From an uncultured Solobacterium sp. (GTDB taxonomy: Bacteria > Bacillota_I > Bacilli_A > Erysipelotrichales > Erysipelotrichaceae): a DNA stretch of 64,000 nt. Both the position numbers and the translations under genes were made by a program. Positions 37,426-46,394 of this stretch are shown one piece after another. The stretch covers positions 11,573 to 75,572 of the forward strand of contig UQPV01000003.1 of assembly GCA_900543035.1 (NCBI GenBank), in the 5' to 3' direction. The notes beneath the pieces are model-generated. The model was not told the DNA's origin, did not search any database, and saw only the letters and a list, made by a program, of their open reading frames with translations. Every line of letters begins with the position of its first letter. Position 1 is the stretch's first letter.

Positions 37426-40400
37426 TCACAGCACCAGCTTTGTCGGCGGCTGCCGCCGTGCATCCTCCTTGATGATGACATCCACCTGCACTGCCCCGCC
37501 GGCAGGCAGCGCAAATGAGGCTTCGCGTGCTTCCGCCATGCCATCCTGCCTGTACATGCACGGCATGGAGGAGCGCAGGGACGCCTTGCCCGGGGCCAGA
37601 TCATCCAGGCTGCGCGCATAGCCGGCCGCCGCCGACAGCTCGATGACCCGCGGCTGATCCCCCTCCAGCGTCACCCGGACCTTTTCCTGATTTCGGGGCA
37701 GATGCAAGTTTCCCCGCTCATCTTCGACCCAAAGCTGCAGCTTCAAGGATGCAGCTGATGCAGCTTGTTCTGCGGTGATGATGACATCGTGATCATCATC
37801 GGCAAAGCGGATGGTGCAATGCTCACGCGGTCCCTGCCCATCGCAGTCATACAGCAGCGGGATATCCGAAGCGGCAGAAAGCGAGTACAGCCCCGCTTCG
37901 ATCCCCTGCAGATTCCGCTGCCAGCCGTTTTCAGCGCTGAGCTCGACCTCATATTCCGCGCCGCTCTTCTGCAGCAGGAAACGGACCGGCTCATCGGCCT
38001 GTTCCAGCCTGATCGTCAGCGTTCCCCCGCCGCTGCTTTGCGCGGGGTTGATCGCCTGCACCTCCACCGGTCCATCATTGATCGTGACCACCGCGTAATG
38101 CACCTCGCTGCCCCCGTCGATGCGATAGGTCGTCTGGCCATCGCCCTGTTCATCCAGCACATAGGTCCCTGCATCGAGGAAGGTCACATCTTCATGATAG
38201 CCATTGGCGGTAGTGAGCGTGATGCGCTCTTCAAATCCCGGCCGGCTCAGGATGAAGGTGTACTCCCCCTCCTGCGGTCTGACCAGCTCGTTTCCCCTGC
38301 GGATATACTTGCGCAGATGGATGCTTCCTTTTTTCAGCGGAGCGCCTGCCATCAACAGGTCCACCTGCACCTCGCCCTCACGGATGACGGCAAGCCCTTC
38401 CTGGCTGGGCGTCTGTCCGTCCACCTGATACCAGATATTCTCCTGGTCGGTGTGGATCTGATAGACGCCCGGCTGCAGATGCGTCAAAGAGGCAAGCCAG
38501 TGATTCGACTCATCGAGGAGCAGTTCCCAGCACATGGATCCATTGCTCACCTCGGCCCACAGGCTGACGCCGCTTTGCGGCTTGACTTTGTGCGTGCCAT
38601 CCCATGACCAGGCTTCCAGGACCAGCGATCCGCTGTTCCCCTGCTCTTCCTTGATCACCTTCACATGATGCGCGCCGCCATACATCTCGAACACCGCCTC
38701 CTGCGAGGGCACGCCGTCCACGACGAAAGCATACGTCTCGCCTGCGGCCGGGCGCAGCGCATAGCTTCCCGCCTGCAGATCGCCAAGGCGGATGCGCCAC
38801 TGATTATCCTCATTCAGCTGCAGCGTGCGTGTCTCATCCGCATGCAGAAGGCGCAGATTAAAGACGGTCTGGGGCAGCGGCTGCTTCAGACAGTCGCATT
38901 CCGTATCTCTGCGGCAGCCCTGCACATACAGGACATTGTTTTCCTCAGCTCTGCGGACGAAGCGGAAGACGACCTGGGAATCGGACGCGAGCTTCGCCTT
39001 TCCGCCGCTGATCTTCTCTCCATCCACCACCGTGCACGCAAAGCGATAGCCCGCCGGCGCGTTGGCATACATCTCGTACATGCCTGCGGTGATGGCGCGC
39101 TGCTGATGCCAGTCATCCCCCTGGCTGAACACCAGCGTCTCAAAATAGCTGCGGGAGACGAGCCGCACGGTAAAGACATCCTTTTCCTGCGGCGGGATGG
39201 GATTGCCTTGCGCATCTGCGGTGACGATCGAGAAATCGGCCATCTTCGCTTCGTCCTCCTGCTCCTGCAGCACGGCGCTGAGCGAGATCGTACGGGTGCC
39301 GAGGCTGACCTGAACCCGGTTGTAGCTCTGCGTATTGCCGAGGTAGAAGCAGACATTCTGCGTCTTCGAGCAGATCGTATACGTGCCCGGCTGCAGCGGC
39401 GAGATCAGCGCGCTCCAGCCATTGTGCGCATCCAAGACGATCTCCTGCTCCTTGAGCGATCCTCCAAAGATGCTCAAGACGATCTGTTCCTGTATGCATT
39501 CATGATACTCGCCCTCGCTCATGCACATGCCGTCGATGCGGATGCCCGCAGCGGTGCACCGCTCGCGGACCAATTCGGCATAAGATGCGCCTTCTTCCAG
39601 GATGAAGGACTTTCCTTCCATCCGCTTTCCGTTGACATAGAGGACGCTGTCTTGTCCGCTCTCCTCCTGCAGCGTCACCTTGCCCGGGCACAGATCGTGG
39701 ATGGTGCAGCAGAAATCAGCGGATCCATCCAGACAGATGCGCATGCTGTCCTGCCGATCGCTCACCGTGACGAACTCGCGCTGTCCGCTCGGCGGGAGCA
39801 CACGCTTGCCGTTCTCGTCTTGATCCCTGCGGCAAAGGGTGAGCGCGCACGCGCAAGGCTCTTCGATCATGATGACGCACACATCCTCCTGATCGAGGAC
39901 AAAGCGGGCCTGCTCATGCGGCACGCCGTCGATCAAACAGGTATACATGCGCCGATCGGCCCCGATCAGCGTATAGCTGCCCGGCTGCAGCCCATCCAAA
40001 CACTGAGAGAAGCCGTTTGCCTCATCCAGCGTGATCATCTGATGGATGCCTTGTCCGCTCAGCGCGAAACGGACCGCAGCGCAAGGCAGCACGACGTTGC
40101 CTTCCTCATCCCGCATGCGCGCCTGGATCTGAAGCATTGAGCTGCGCGAAGCAGGGTTGATCACCAGCATGTGCACATCCCGCGAACCGAGACGGAAACG
40201 GCCATCCTCCTGCCTGCGGTCATCGACGATGAATGCGCACGGGATCATGTCCTTCTCCCTGATCTCATGTTCCCCGCGGGACAGATCATCAAACCAGACG
40301 CAGTACCCATTCTCCTTGTTCAGCTCGAAGGGCACTTCCATTCCATCTGTATACAGCACCATCGGATAAGCGCCGCCCTCTGGACAGCACAGGTTTCCGC

Positions 40401-42648
40401 ATTCATCCTCCATGCGCTTTTCCACACAGACGCTGCCCCGGCAATGCGCATAGCGATGCACCACGCTGACCGTGCTTTCCTTCTGCAGGGTGAACGTGCA
40501 GCTTTCGCTGCGGCGGCCGTCGCACTCATACAGGATGTGATAGCCCATCGTCTCTTTTACCCGCACGCTCACGCGCTCTTCGCAATTGCCATACAGCCTT
40601 GCCTGCCAGCGGTTATCGGCACACAGGTGTACCTCTCTGCAGAAGCTTTCGCCCTGGACGATGATGGTCGTCTCAAAGGCGTCATCCGGACAGACCGTGC
40701 GTCCTTCGCAATCCTCCATCCGCACATCCAGGCGCAAGGCGCAGCCTCTTGGCAGGACATTGATGACCTTGACTTCCTGCATTTCCCGGCCAAGCGTGAT
40801 CACTGCTTCTTCCTCCCTCGTTCCATTCACCATATAATAGACCTCATCTTCATACAGCTCCTCGATCCGGTATTCGCCATAAGGCAGTTCATCGATATAG
40901 ACACACCACTGGTTGGCCGCATTCAGCGTCACTGTCCGCCGCAGCCCGTTTCCGCTGATGCAGATCAGGAAATATTCGCTGCGCTCCGGCTGCATCAGCA
41001 TGCACCGTTCATTCTCCATCAGCTTTTCGATGCGGATCGTTCCTGTCCGCGGATCATTGAGGTTCAGGATGCGCACCTCATGCATGCGCGCATCATCGAT
41101 GATCACTCTGGCGCTGCGCGACCATTCGCCCTGATCCACGCTGTACAGCACGTTTTCTCCTTCGCTTTCCCGGATGTCATAGCACCCTTTGGGCAGCTGG
41201 TCCAGCGCGATGCAATAATCGTTTTGCTCATTGAGCATGAAGGTCTCCTGAAAGGCGAAGGAATGCACCCTGACCGCATAACATGGGCCATCGGGCTCGA
41301 CCAGACAGCCCTGATCATCTTCCACATATTTGCAGATCTGCAGCTTGCCGTTGTTGCGCTGTTCATTGACGATGATGACCTCTGCGCCCGAACTGCCGTC
41401 CAGTTCGATGAGACCGCCGATGAGCACGGTCCCATCCGCAAGCTCATAGCTCGTGGCATACCCGTCTTCCTCGCATTCGCTGACCCGATAACAGCCCGGG
41501 CACAGATCTGCCAGCTGCACGCTGAAATGATTTTCCGCATTCAGCAGGAACGTATGCGTCACTCCGCAGCCGCTCACGCTGACGCGGAATCGCTCTCCTT
41601 CATCCGGTTCGCTCAGACAGCCGCTCTCCGTGCGGATCATCTTGCGCACCCGCAGCGAACCGGCCGGATCGCGCTGGATCGGGGTATAAAGGATATCGGC
41701 GCTGATGGGCAGATCCTGCACCTCGATGGTCCCTTCATCCGCTTCTCCGTCAGTGAGGATGATGCAGTCATATCCCTCGATCTCCATGGCGCTGAGCGAA
41801 TAGACGCCCTGCGCAAGATCATATAAGGATACGCTGAACCCGTTCTCTTTGTTCAGCCGCAGGCGTATGCTCTCCTCCCCGCCGCGCAGCACAGCCATGA
41901 TCTCTCCGCTGACAAAGGGGAAGAGCGTGCCGCATCCATCGCAGCGAAAGGCGCGGATGCGCACCGATGGCTCCTGCGTGCGCTGCTCGATCATCGCCGC
42001 CCGCTGATGGCCCGATGTCATCTCCAGCGTCCCATCTGTCAAAACATCATTCACATAGATCCGGCACGAACCGCTGCGCGGGCGGATCTCATAGCGCCCA
42101 GGTGATAGACGCAGGGTCATCTCAAAATCATTGGCTGCGCTGAACTCCTCCCACCGGCTGCCGTTTGGCCCCGCAATTTCATAGCGATAACGGGAGGAAG
42201 CATTCGGGACGCTCTGGCCCTGTGCGCCCTCTTCCATGACATGCAGCGTCAGTTCCCCATAATCCTCAGACAGTTCGATCAGCACCTGCGCCCACGGCCT
42301 CTCCAGCGTGAGCGCGAACACGGCCGTATCTCCCTGCTGTTCCTCCTCGTCGACGTAAACGCGCACCCGGGCATCCGCCGGCATGGCGCTGCCATCCTCA
42401 CGGACGACGCCCAGCGTAAAGGAACCGAAGCAGAGCGCGGAAAACTCCACGCAGGAATTGCCTTCGGCATCAAAGACAAGCGCTTGCTCTGCACTGTCGC
42501 CCTCTTCCTGCTGCAAGCGGGCAGTCAGCGTTCCTTCAAAGGGAAAGCCATCCGTTTTATGGACCCTCAGCCGAAGTCCGGCTGTCATGGATGCGGCAGC
42601 ACTCTGCACTAGCGCGATCGGTGCATGCTTCTTCCAGTTGATCTTCAT
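37426..42648 (-). CDS. Giant protein of about 16 tandem Cna-B/prealbumin-like modules, no export signal
   Basis: 1740 residues. After about 110 N-terminal residues the chain is a string of modules of 95-105 residues. Each has a strand like LRVRK or LQICKYV, an acidic turn with a Pro (EPDEG, EPDGP, QPERS), a strand ending in TFLLN or TFMLN, then N-x-x-(C/S/W) and L-x-x-L-x-x-G-x-Y-x-(I/L), a Y-x-V-D/N-G turn and a closing V-x-V-I-N strand. This order resembles Cna-B/SpaA repeats. Modules 5-6 are most alike; later ones diverge. Neither a signal peptide, membrane span nor LPXTG motif is visible (start MKINWKKHAP, end PPTKLVL). It may be a cytoplasmic or non-classically released scaffold. Single gene between nifJ and pgi. 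The start at 42648 has AGGAGG upstream. Confidence 0.8.
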   Translation of the reverse strand: MKINWKKHAPIALVQSAAASMTAGLRLRVHKTDGFPFEGTLTARLQQEEGDSAEQALVFDAEGNSCVEFSALCFGSFTLGVVREDGSAMPADARVRVYVDEEEQQGDTAVFALTLERPWAQVLIELSEDYGELTLHVMEEGAQGQSVPNASSRYRYEIAGPNGSRWEEFSAANDFEMTLRLSPGRYEIRPRSGSCRIYVNDVLTDGTLEMTSGHQRAAMIEQRTQEPSVRIRAFRCDGCGTLFPFVSGEIMAVLRGGEESIRLRLNKENGFSVSLYDLAQGVYSLSAMEIEGYDCIILTDGEADEGTIEVQDLPISADILYTPIQRDPAGSLRVRKMIRTESGCLSEPDEGERFRVSVSGCGVTHTFLLNAENHFSVQLADLCPGCYRVSECEEDGYATSYELADGTVLIGGLIELDGSSGAEVIIVNEQRNNGKLQICKYVEDDQGCLVEPDGPCYAVRVHSFAFQETFMLNEQNDYCIALDQLPKGCYDIRESEGENVLYSVDQGEWSRSARVIIDDARMHEVRILNLNDPRTGTIRIEKLMENERCMLMQPERSEYFLICISGNGLRRTVTLNAANQWCVYIDELPYGEYRIEELYEDEVYYMVNGTREEEAVITLGREMQEVKVINVLPRGCALRLDVRMEDCEGRTVCPDDAFETTIIVQGESFCREVHLCADNRWQARLYGNCEERVSVRVKETMGYHILYECDGRRSESCTFTLQKESTVSVVHRYAHCRGSVCVEKRMEDECGNLCCPEGGAYPMVLYTDGMEVPFELNKENGYCVWFDDLSRGEHEIREKDMIPCAFIVDDRRQEDGRFRLGSRDVHMLVINPASRSSMLQIQARMRDEEGNVVLPCAAVRFALSGQGIHQMITLDEANGFSQCLDGLQPGSYTLIGADRRMYTCLIDGVPHEQARFVLDQEDVCVIMIEEPCACALTLCRRDQDENGKRVLPPSGQREFVTVSDRQDSMRICLDGSADFCCTIHDLCPGKVTLQEESGQDSVLYVNGKRMEGKSFILEEGASYAELVRERCTAAGIRIDGMCMSEGEYHECIQEQIVLSIFGGSLKEQEIVLDAHNGWSALISPLQPGTYTICSKTQNVCFYLGNTQSYNRVQVSLGTRTISLSAVLQEQEDEAKMADFSIVTADAQGNPIPPQEKDVFTVRLVSRSYFETLVFSQGDDWHQQRAITAGMYEMYANAPAGYRFACTVVDGEKISGGKAKLASDSQVVFRFVRRAEENNVLYVQGCRRDTECDCLKQPLPQTVFNLRLLHADETRTLQLNEDNQWRIRLGDLQAGSYALRPAAGETYAFVVDGVPSQEAVFEMYGGAHHVKVIKEEQGNSGSLVLEAWSWDGTHKVKPQSGVSLWAEVSNGSMCWELLLDESNHWLASLTHLQPGVYQIHTDQENIWYQVDGQTPSQEGLAVIREGEVQVDLLMAGAPLKKGSIHLRKYIRRGNELVRPQEGEYTFILSRPGFEERITLTTANGYHEDVTFLDAGTYVLDEQGDGQTTYRIDGGSEVHYAVVTINDGPVEVQAINPAQSSGGGTLTIRLEQADEPVRFLLQKSGAEYEVELSAENGWQRNLQGIEAGLYSLSAASDIPLLYDCDGQGPREHCTIRFADDDHDVIITAEQAASAASLKLQLWVEDERGNLHLPRNQEKVRVTLEGDQPRVIELSAAAGYARSLDDLAPGKASLRSSMPCMYRQDGMAEAREASFALPAGGAVQVDVIIKEDARRQPPTKLVL

Positions 42649-42748
42649 ACGAAACCTCCTTGTTCCCGGCACATTCGCCTATCATACATTCCAGTATATG
42701 AACGAGGTCGTCGTTTGATTTCTTTTTTTGTCCGCGAATTTCGCGCAC

Positions 42749-42778
42749 AAAAAAACCGGCCCTTTTCATAAGACCGGT
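42749..42778 (-). terminator. Terminator of pgi
   Basis: Minus strand ACCGG...CCGGT with a long loop that can pair further, followed by T7. Confidence 0.75.
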
Positions 42779-42789
42779 CAGCGTCATAT

Positions 42790-44061
42790 TCAGTTCTTGC
42801 CCAGCAGGCGGAACATATTTTTCTTGTAGACCTCCACGCCCGGCTGGTTGAAGGGGTTCACCCCAAGCAGCAGCACGCTCATCGCCACCGCGCGGAAGAA
42901 GAAATAGCACATATAGCCGAAGCTCTCCGCGCTCATGTCCTCCATCGTCAATATCAGATTCGGAACATGGCCGGTATTCACATGGGCTTCCAGCGTTCCC
43001 TGCGCGGCCATCTTGTTGACCCAGTCGATGGATCTTCCGCTCAGGTAGTTCATCTGATCCGCGTTCTTCTCATCATGCGGGAAGACCAGATCCCGTGCCG
43101 GCCGCTCTACCAGCAGCAGCGTCTCGAACAGGACCTTCTTGCCCTCCTGAACGAACTGGCCCAGAGAATGCAGGTCGGTAGAGAAATTGGCGGAATCCGG
43201 CAGGATGCCCTTTCCTTCCTTGCCCTCGCTCTCTCCGAACAGCTGCTTCCACCATTCCGAAACCATGGCCATCTGCGGTTCATAGTTGACGAGCATCTCC
43301 ACATCATAGCCCTGATCCTGCAGGATGCGGCGGCAGACCGCATAAGCATAGGCAGGATTCTTCTCCAGATCGCTGTCGGAAAGATCGGCGTAGGCGTTCT
43401 TCAGCCCGGTGAACATGGCGTCGATATCGATGCCTGCCACCGCGATCGGCAGCAGCCCCACCGGCGTGATGACGGAAAAGCGTCCGCCGATATCGTCCGG
43501 GATGACAAAGGTCTCATATCCCTCATCATCGGCTTCGGCCTTGAGCACGCCTCTTGCCTTATCTGTCGTCGCTACGATGCGCGTTTTCGCCTCATCGCCG
43601 TATTTCTCCTCCATGAACTGCTTGAGAAGGCGGAATGCGAGCGCGGTCTCTGTCGTGGTCCCGGACTTGGAAATGACGTTGACGCACACTTCCCGATCGC
43701 GGATATGATCCATCACCTGTGCGATATACGTGCTGGAGAACGTGTTGCCCACGAACAGGATCTCAGGAGCGGACTGCGGATACAAGCCGTTGATCATCTC
43801 GATGGCAGCACGCGCCCCCAGATAAGATCCGCCGATCCCGCACACCACGAAGACATCGCACATCCCGCGCAGCCGTGCGGCCGTCGCCTTGATCCGTTCG
43901 AATTCCTCACGATCGTAGCTATTGGGCCACTCCACCCATCCAATATAGTCATTTCCCAGACATTCGCCGTCCATCAGCTGACGATGCAGGCGGTCCACCT
44001 GCGGCTGATAGTCCTTTACCTCTTCCTTCAAAAACGCATGTTTCGTTTCCAGTTTGATCAT
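42790..44061 (-). CDS. pgi: Glucose-6-phosphate isomerase
   Basis: Interconverts glucose 6-phosphate and fructose 6-phosphate. 423 residues, slightly shorter than the 445-450 of most Firmicutes. Motifs: VVCGIGGSYLGARAAIEM, the signature VISKSGTTTETALAFR, GGRFSVITPVGLLPIAVAG, and the C-terminal VEVYKKNMF. AGGAGGAA lies just ahead of the ATG at 44061, inside the tail of the upstream S1 gene. Confidence 0.97.
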   Translation of the reverse strand: MIKLETKHAFLKEEVKDYQPQVDRLHRQLMDGECLGNDYIGWVEWPNSYDREEFERIKATAARLRGMCDVFVVCGIGGSYLGARAAIEMINGLYPQSAPEILFVGNTFSSTYIAQVMDHIRDREVCVNVISKSGTTTETALAFRLLKQFMEEKYGDEAKTRIVATTDKARGVLKAEADDEGYETFVIPDDIGGRFSVITPVGLLPIAVAGIDIDAMFTGLKNAYADLSDSDLEKNPAYAYAVCRRILQDQGYDVEMLVNYEPQMAMVSEWWKQLFGESEGKEGKGILPDSANFSTDLHSLGQFVQEGKKVLFETLLLVERPARDLVFPHDEKNADQMNYLSGRSIDWVNKMAAQGTLEAHVNTGHVPNLILTMEDMSAESFGYMCYFFFRAVAMSVLLLGVNPFNQPGVEVYKKNMFRLLGKN

Positions 44062-44425
44062 ACTTATTCCTCCTGCCATACGCATCCTCGATCCACCCGT
44101 CCAGCACCTCGGCAAGCGAACGAAAACCGATCTGCTGCGGCGGATATGCCTGTGTGTGATGCCGTCTGCGGGCAAAGCGCTTTTTCCCTGCGTTCACTGC
44201 CTTCAGGGAAAGGCGGAAATGAATACCGTCTTCATCCTGATCCAGGATCTTCACCCGTACCCGTTGATTCACGCTGACAAAGGTGTGTACATCACGGACA
44301 TACCGCTCGCTGATCTCCGATATATGAATCAGTCCATTATGGCTGCTGTCCAGAGAGACAAAGGCGCCGTAAGGCTTGATTCCCGTCACGGTCCCCTCCA
44401 CGATGTCACCGACAGAATAGCGCAT
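43949..44425 (-). CDS. yugI: S1-domain RNA-binding protein (YugI/CvfD-like)
   Basis: 158 residues. The S1 domain fills 1-75: GDIVEGTVTGIKPYGAFVSLD, then GLIHISEIS and VRVKILDQDEDGIHFRLSLK. A basic linker and GFRSLAEVLDGWIEDA follow, which match the C-terminal part of YugI/CvfD (general stress protein 13). In relatives the protein ends near there. Here no stop occurs and the frame continues about 37 codons into pgi, giving a 113-base out-of-frame overlap. YugI-like proteins bind the ribosome and affect virulence and stress survival; proximity to pgi is also known in Listeria-type genomes. Confidence 0.8.
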   Translation of the reverse strand: MRYSVGDIVEGTVTGIKPYGAFVSLDSSHNGLIHISEISERYVRDVHTFVSVNQRVRVKILDQDEDGIHFRLSLKAVNAGKKRFARRRHHTQAYPPQQIGFRSLAEVLDGWIEDAYGRRNKYDQTGNETCVFEGRGKGLSAAGGPPASSADGRRMSGK

Positions 44426-44440
44426 GTGCTCACCTCGGTT

Positions 44441-44481
44441 TTTATTATACCACATCTTCATGTTTTTTGTGGTATAATAAA
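44441..44481. promoter_or_regulatory. Divergent promoters set in a 13-base inverted repeat
   Basis: TTTATTATACCAC (44441-44453) is the exact mirror of GTGGTATAATAAA (44469-44481), with 15 bases between. Each arm holds a TATAAT -10 box, one serving the S1 gene on the minus strand, the other the YuiD-like gene on the plus strand. Confidence 0.55.
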
Positions 44482-44517
44482 GCGCGTAAACAGAAGAATG
44501 ATGTTAGAGGTGATGAT

Positions 44518-44985
44518 ATGATAATTTCCCCTTCGCTTTATCCGCTGATCGCAGCGCTGCTGGCCAACGTGGCAGCGCAGGTATTGAAGCTGTTCAATTT
44601 CTACTTTCGCAGCGGCCGCTGGGATCTTCATCAGGTAATTTCCTGCGGCGGCTTCCCCAGCTCACACAGTTCGACCGTCACGGCGCTCTCCCTGGCCATC
44701 GGCCTGCAGGAGGGATTCACTTCCCCGTTTTTTGCCATCACTTGCATCTTTGCCTTCATCGTGATCTACGATGCGGTCAACGTGCGTTATTATGCCGGCA
44801 AGAACATCCAGCTGACCAAACAGCTCATCAGCGATATCGAGGAGATGCAGAAGGTCAACTTCTCCGATCCGATCTATCATGAAAAGATCAAGGATGTCCT
44901 CGGCCACAAATTCGTCGAGGCGATCGGCGGCATCCTGCTCGGGCTGCTCGTCGCATTGATCTTGTCTCCCATGATCCCGCAGTAA
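44518..44985 (+). CDS. Divergent PAP2 family protein (YuiD-like, DUF212)
   Basis: 155 residues with about four membrane spans. The DUF212 signature SCGGFPSSHSSTVTALS and the later YDAVNVRYYAGK segment are present. The PSSH motif resembles lipid phosphate phosphatases, but other catalytic residues of PAP2 are absent in this family. The start at 44518 has GAGGTGATG upstream; an earlier in-frame ATG at 44467 lies inside the promoter. It is followed 12 bases later by the NifU-like gene. Confidence 0.92.
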   Translation: MIISPSLYPLIAALLANVAAQVLKLFNFYFRSGRWDLHQVISCGGFPSSHSSTVTALSLAIGLQEGFTSPFFAITCIFAFIVIYDAVNVRYYAGKNIQLTKQLISDIEEMQKVNFSDPIYHEKIKDVLGHKFVEAIGGILLGLLVALILSPMIPQ

Positions 44986-44997
44986 GGAGGAAAAGAC

Positions 44998-45234
44998 ATG
45001 AACGAAAAAAAGGTTCAGAAAGTGCTCGATAAGATCCGCCCCTACATCCAAAGAGACGGCGGGGACGTGACGCTGGATCATCTGCAGGATGATGTCGCCT
45101 ATGTCCGTTTTCACGGCGCCTGTGTCGGATGCATGTCATTAGACAGCACCTTTTACGGCGGGATCCGCGACCTGCTGCTGGAGGAGCTGCCGCAGCTGCG
45201 CGATGTCCGGATCATCGATGATCATCTGAATTGA
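44998..45234 (+). CDS. NifU C-terminal-domain protein (iron-sulfur carrier)
   Basis: 78 residues, only the Nfu domain. The motif CVGC is in place (HGACVGCMSLD; most members have GxCxxC), after IRPYIQRDGGDVTL. It carries a bridging 4Fe-4S cluster to apo-enzymes. It has AAGGAGG ahead of the ATG and is cotranscribed with the YuiD-like gene. Iron-sulfur enzymes nifJ and the U32 protein are possible clients. Confidence 0.93.
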   Translation: MNEKKVQKVLDKIRPYIQRDGGDVTLDHLQDDVAYVRFHGACVGCMSLDSTFYGGIRDLLLEELPQLRDVRIIDDHLN

Positions 45235-45251
45235 CCCTGAAGGGCACAAAG

Positions 45252-45283
45252 GCAGCGGGCCGTAATGACCCGCTGCTTTTTTC
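45252..45283 (+). terminator. Terminator of the YuiD/NifU unit
   Basis: GCAGCGGG / CCCGCTGC with a nine-base loop, followed by TTTTTT. In the other direction the tail is CTTTG, so it may also weakly stop the secretion operon that converges here. Confidence 0.88.
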
Positions 45284-45560
45284 ATGCCGGCGCGGACAGC
45301 CTGTTCAGCTCTTCTTCCATCTTCGCGCGGAAGCGGAACTCCTCGCTGTCCTGCATGCCGACATAATAGATGCATCCGATGTCTTCCTGATCGAACAGGT
45401 AGACCGAACGTGAATCGATCATCCCTTCCGGATACAGACAGGCACAGTAATCATAGATCCTGCCCTGCTTCGTTTCTCGTTGTACCCTTCCGCAGATCAT
45501 CACTTTCTTCGTCCCGTTTTTCAGCGTGACCACACTGCCGATCGGCAGATACTCTTTCAT
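45282..45560 (-). CDS. DUF4176 protein of the type VII secretion operon
   Basis: 92 residues, last gene of the secretion operon. The DUF4176 pattern is clear: LPIGSVVTLKNGTKKVMICGR, YDYCACLYPEGM, VYLFDQEDIGCIYYVG, then a Phe-rich charged helix. These small proteins are found almost only with Firmicutes type VII and LXG genes, where they are thought to act as accessory or targeting factors for a cargo. Nine bases separate it from the gene before. Confidence 0.85.
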   Translation of the reverse strand: MKEYLPIGSVVTLKNGTKKVMICGRVQRETKQGRIYDYCACLYPEGMIDSRSVYLFDQEDIGCIYYVGMQDSEEFRFRAKMEEELNRLSAPA

Positions 45561-45569
45561 CTCATCACC

Positions 45570-46394
45570 TCAGTATGTCACATTGACCTTAAAGCCTAAT
45601 CCTGCGATGAAGCCCAGCTTGCTGCCAAATTCCCATTCTCTGTTCTTATGCGAAAACGAGACCTCCGCTTCCGCGCTGCCGATGGATCCGCTGCCGGTCA
45701 GCGTGATGCGCACATTGAAGATCTTGAGCACACAGCGGACCTCGCCGCGCAAGGCACAGACGCCCGCACCGGCATGGATGGTCTGCTCTTCCTTCGAGAG
45801 CACGGCCTCGGCCTCTGCATACGCATACCCTGCCGTCCCTTCCGCAGACGCTGATGCGCCGATCAGCGATCCGCCCGTCCACACCTCCGCACCGGCCTGA
45901 AGCAAAGCGGCCTGCGCGCCGGCATACAGCACCAGCTCCGGATCCCACTGACGTTCCTTGTCAAAGAGCGTCAGGTGAGCCTCGCCCTTGATGCGGAAGT
46001 CGCCGAGCGCTGCAGAAATCGCTGTGTTCAGGATGCCCAGAGAATGACTCATCACCGCCTTGAGCGCCGACACGTGAAGCGACGCGCCGACCCCTGCCCC
46101 GATGCTGCCGACTCGTTTGACCCTTCCTGCCCCCGGATCGATCATATATACATTCGTATATGTATCCCAGAAGCTGACGTCAACAGCGGAAAGGATCGAG
46201 GCGCCTAAGCGCTGCAGAAGGCCGTTCTCCGTTTGTTCGACTGCCTGGATCCGGCTTTCGCAATAGCTGTGCAATCGCGCCATGCCATCGGCAAAGCGCA
46301 GTGCACCGACCGTGCGCGGCTGCGGATAACGGCTGCGGATCGCGTCGCTCAGCGCAAGGATCGAGCGGTAAGCGTCAGTATCCGCGTACATCAT
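45570..46394 (-). CDS. Candidate type VII secretion substrate, Gly/Ala-rich beta-repeat protein
   Basis: 274 residues. The N-terminal 80 residues are helical and end near LLQRLGASILSAV. The remainder alternates small and hydrophobic residues: GSIGAGVGASLHV, LIGASASAEGTAGYAYAEAEA, IHAGAGVCALRGEV, LTGSGSIGSAEAEVSF, LGFIAGLGFKVNV. Such alternating strands resemble those seen in toxin and LXG-associated proteins and could form a beta sheet or barrel. No toxin domain or cysteine cluster is recognised. Its first ATG overlaps the end of the 58-residue frame by 20 bases. The place between WXG100 genes and DUF4176 is that of a cargo gene; the role is inferred from this. Confidence 0.6.
   Translation of the reverse strand: MMYADTDAYRSILALSDAIRSRYPQPRTVGALRFADGMARLHSYCESRIQAVEQTENGLLQRLGASILSAVDVSFWDTYTNVYMIDPGAGRVKRVGSIGAGVGASLHVSALKAVMSHSLGILNTAISAALGDFRIKGEAHLTLFDKERQWDPELVLYAGAQAALLQAGAEVWTGGSLIGASASAEGTAGYAYAEAEAVLSKEEQTIHAGAGVCALRGEVRCVLKIFNVRITLTGSGSIGSAEAEVSFSHKNREWEFGSKLGFIAGLGFKVNVTY

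Noticed and set aside
38665..41826. Two long open frames antisense to the giant modular gene
   Set aside because: No ribosome sites and a composition rich in Arg, Ala, His and Ile; the minus-strand frame shows clear module periodicity at the protein level.
37426..42648. A repeat array at DNA level in the giant gene
   Set aside because: The modules are similar only as protein; no long direct DNA repeats were seen, so this is an old duplication and not a recent tandem array.
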